From contig CAXFIU010000031.1 of NCBI GenBank assembly GCA_964003245.1, forward strand, positions 1 through 15,662: DNA of 15,662 nucleotides, read 5' to 3'. Below are positions 15,630 to 15,662 of the stretch, in pieces. Position 1 is the stretch's first letter; every line of letters starts with the position of its first letter. The notes under the pieces are model-generated. The model saw nothing but the letters and a program-made list of their open reading frames with translations. It had not been told where the DNA came from and did not search any database. Position numbers and translations under genes: made by a program. This DNA comes from MGIIb-O2 sp964003245 (GTDB lineage: Archaea > Thermoplasmatota > Poseidoniia > Poseidoniales > Thalassarchaeaceae).

Positions 15630-15640
15630 CCTCCCACCTT
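15630..15640 (-). promoter_or_regulatory. Strong Shine-Dalgarno site for the aquaporin-like gene
   Basis: AAGGTGGGAGG on the minus strand ends eight bases before the ATG at 15621, followed by an A/T spacer. It is the strongest ribosome-binding site in the window and suggests high translation. Confidence 0.65.
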
Positions 15641-15662
15641 AGTGAGCGCTTGCGCGTTATTC

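Noticed and set aside
15645..15660. GCGC-rich near-palindrome upstream of the aquaporin-like gene
   Set aside because: AGCGCT and GCGCTTGCGC are short, cannot form a stable hairpin, and lie at the window edge without context.
1..15662. CRISPR array, insertion sequence or prophage
   Set aside because: No spaced short repeats, transposase or terminal inverted repeats are visible; the only large repeat is the domain duplication within the receptor gene.

Overview
The window reads as a piece of an AT-rich archaeal chromosome. Three genes argue for Archaea: a replicative MCM helicase, GatE (the archaeal Glu-tRNA(Gln) amidotransferase subunit) and a type 2 peptidyl-tRNA hydrolase. The mix with a Liv-type amino-acid importer, vitamin-uptake-like genes and compact, short intergenic spaces resembles planktonic marine Poseidoniia (Marine Group II/III, Thermoplasmatota). 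That placement is inference from gene content, not a marker phylogeny.

Layout. Bases 1-7519 (+) hold a complete branched-chain/polar amino-acid ABC importer: a 5'-truncated solute-binding protein with two tandem binding domains, a hairpin terminator, one giant permease in which LivH and LivM are fused, then the ATPases LivG and LivF in overlapping order. Converging on it from the minus strand (7531-8578) are an alpha/beta hydrolase and a PPC/DUF296 protein. A ~210-base divergent control region separates these from mcm (8792-10954) and gatE (10968-13097), which are almost contiguous. Next (+) come a membrane-anchored DUF4430-like protein (13171-13806) and an ECF-transporter S component (13910-14563), then pth2 (14574-14918). 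A minus-strand, aquaporin-like membrane protein (15034-15621) closes the window.

How it fits together. The left third is nutrient import: an external double-domain receptor captures ligand, the fused permease is the channel, and LivG/LivF drive it. The centre is DNA replication and tRNA-dependent glutamine synthesis. The DUF4430-like protein plus S component suggest a small vitamin-uptake module, most likely for a corrinoid, with the energising ECF A/T subunits elsewhere. This is the best candidate for an under-described system here. Other oddities are the eight-cysteine repeat pattern of the binding protein, EF-hand-like loops inserted in the permease, a bacterial-style terminator, and an aquaporin-like protein lacking both NPA asparagines.
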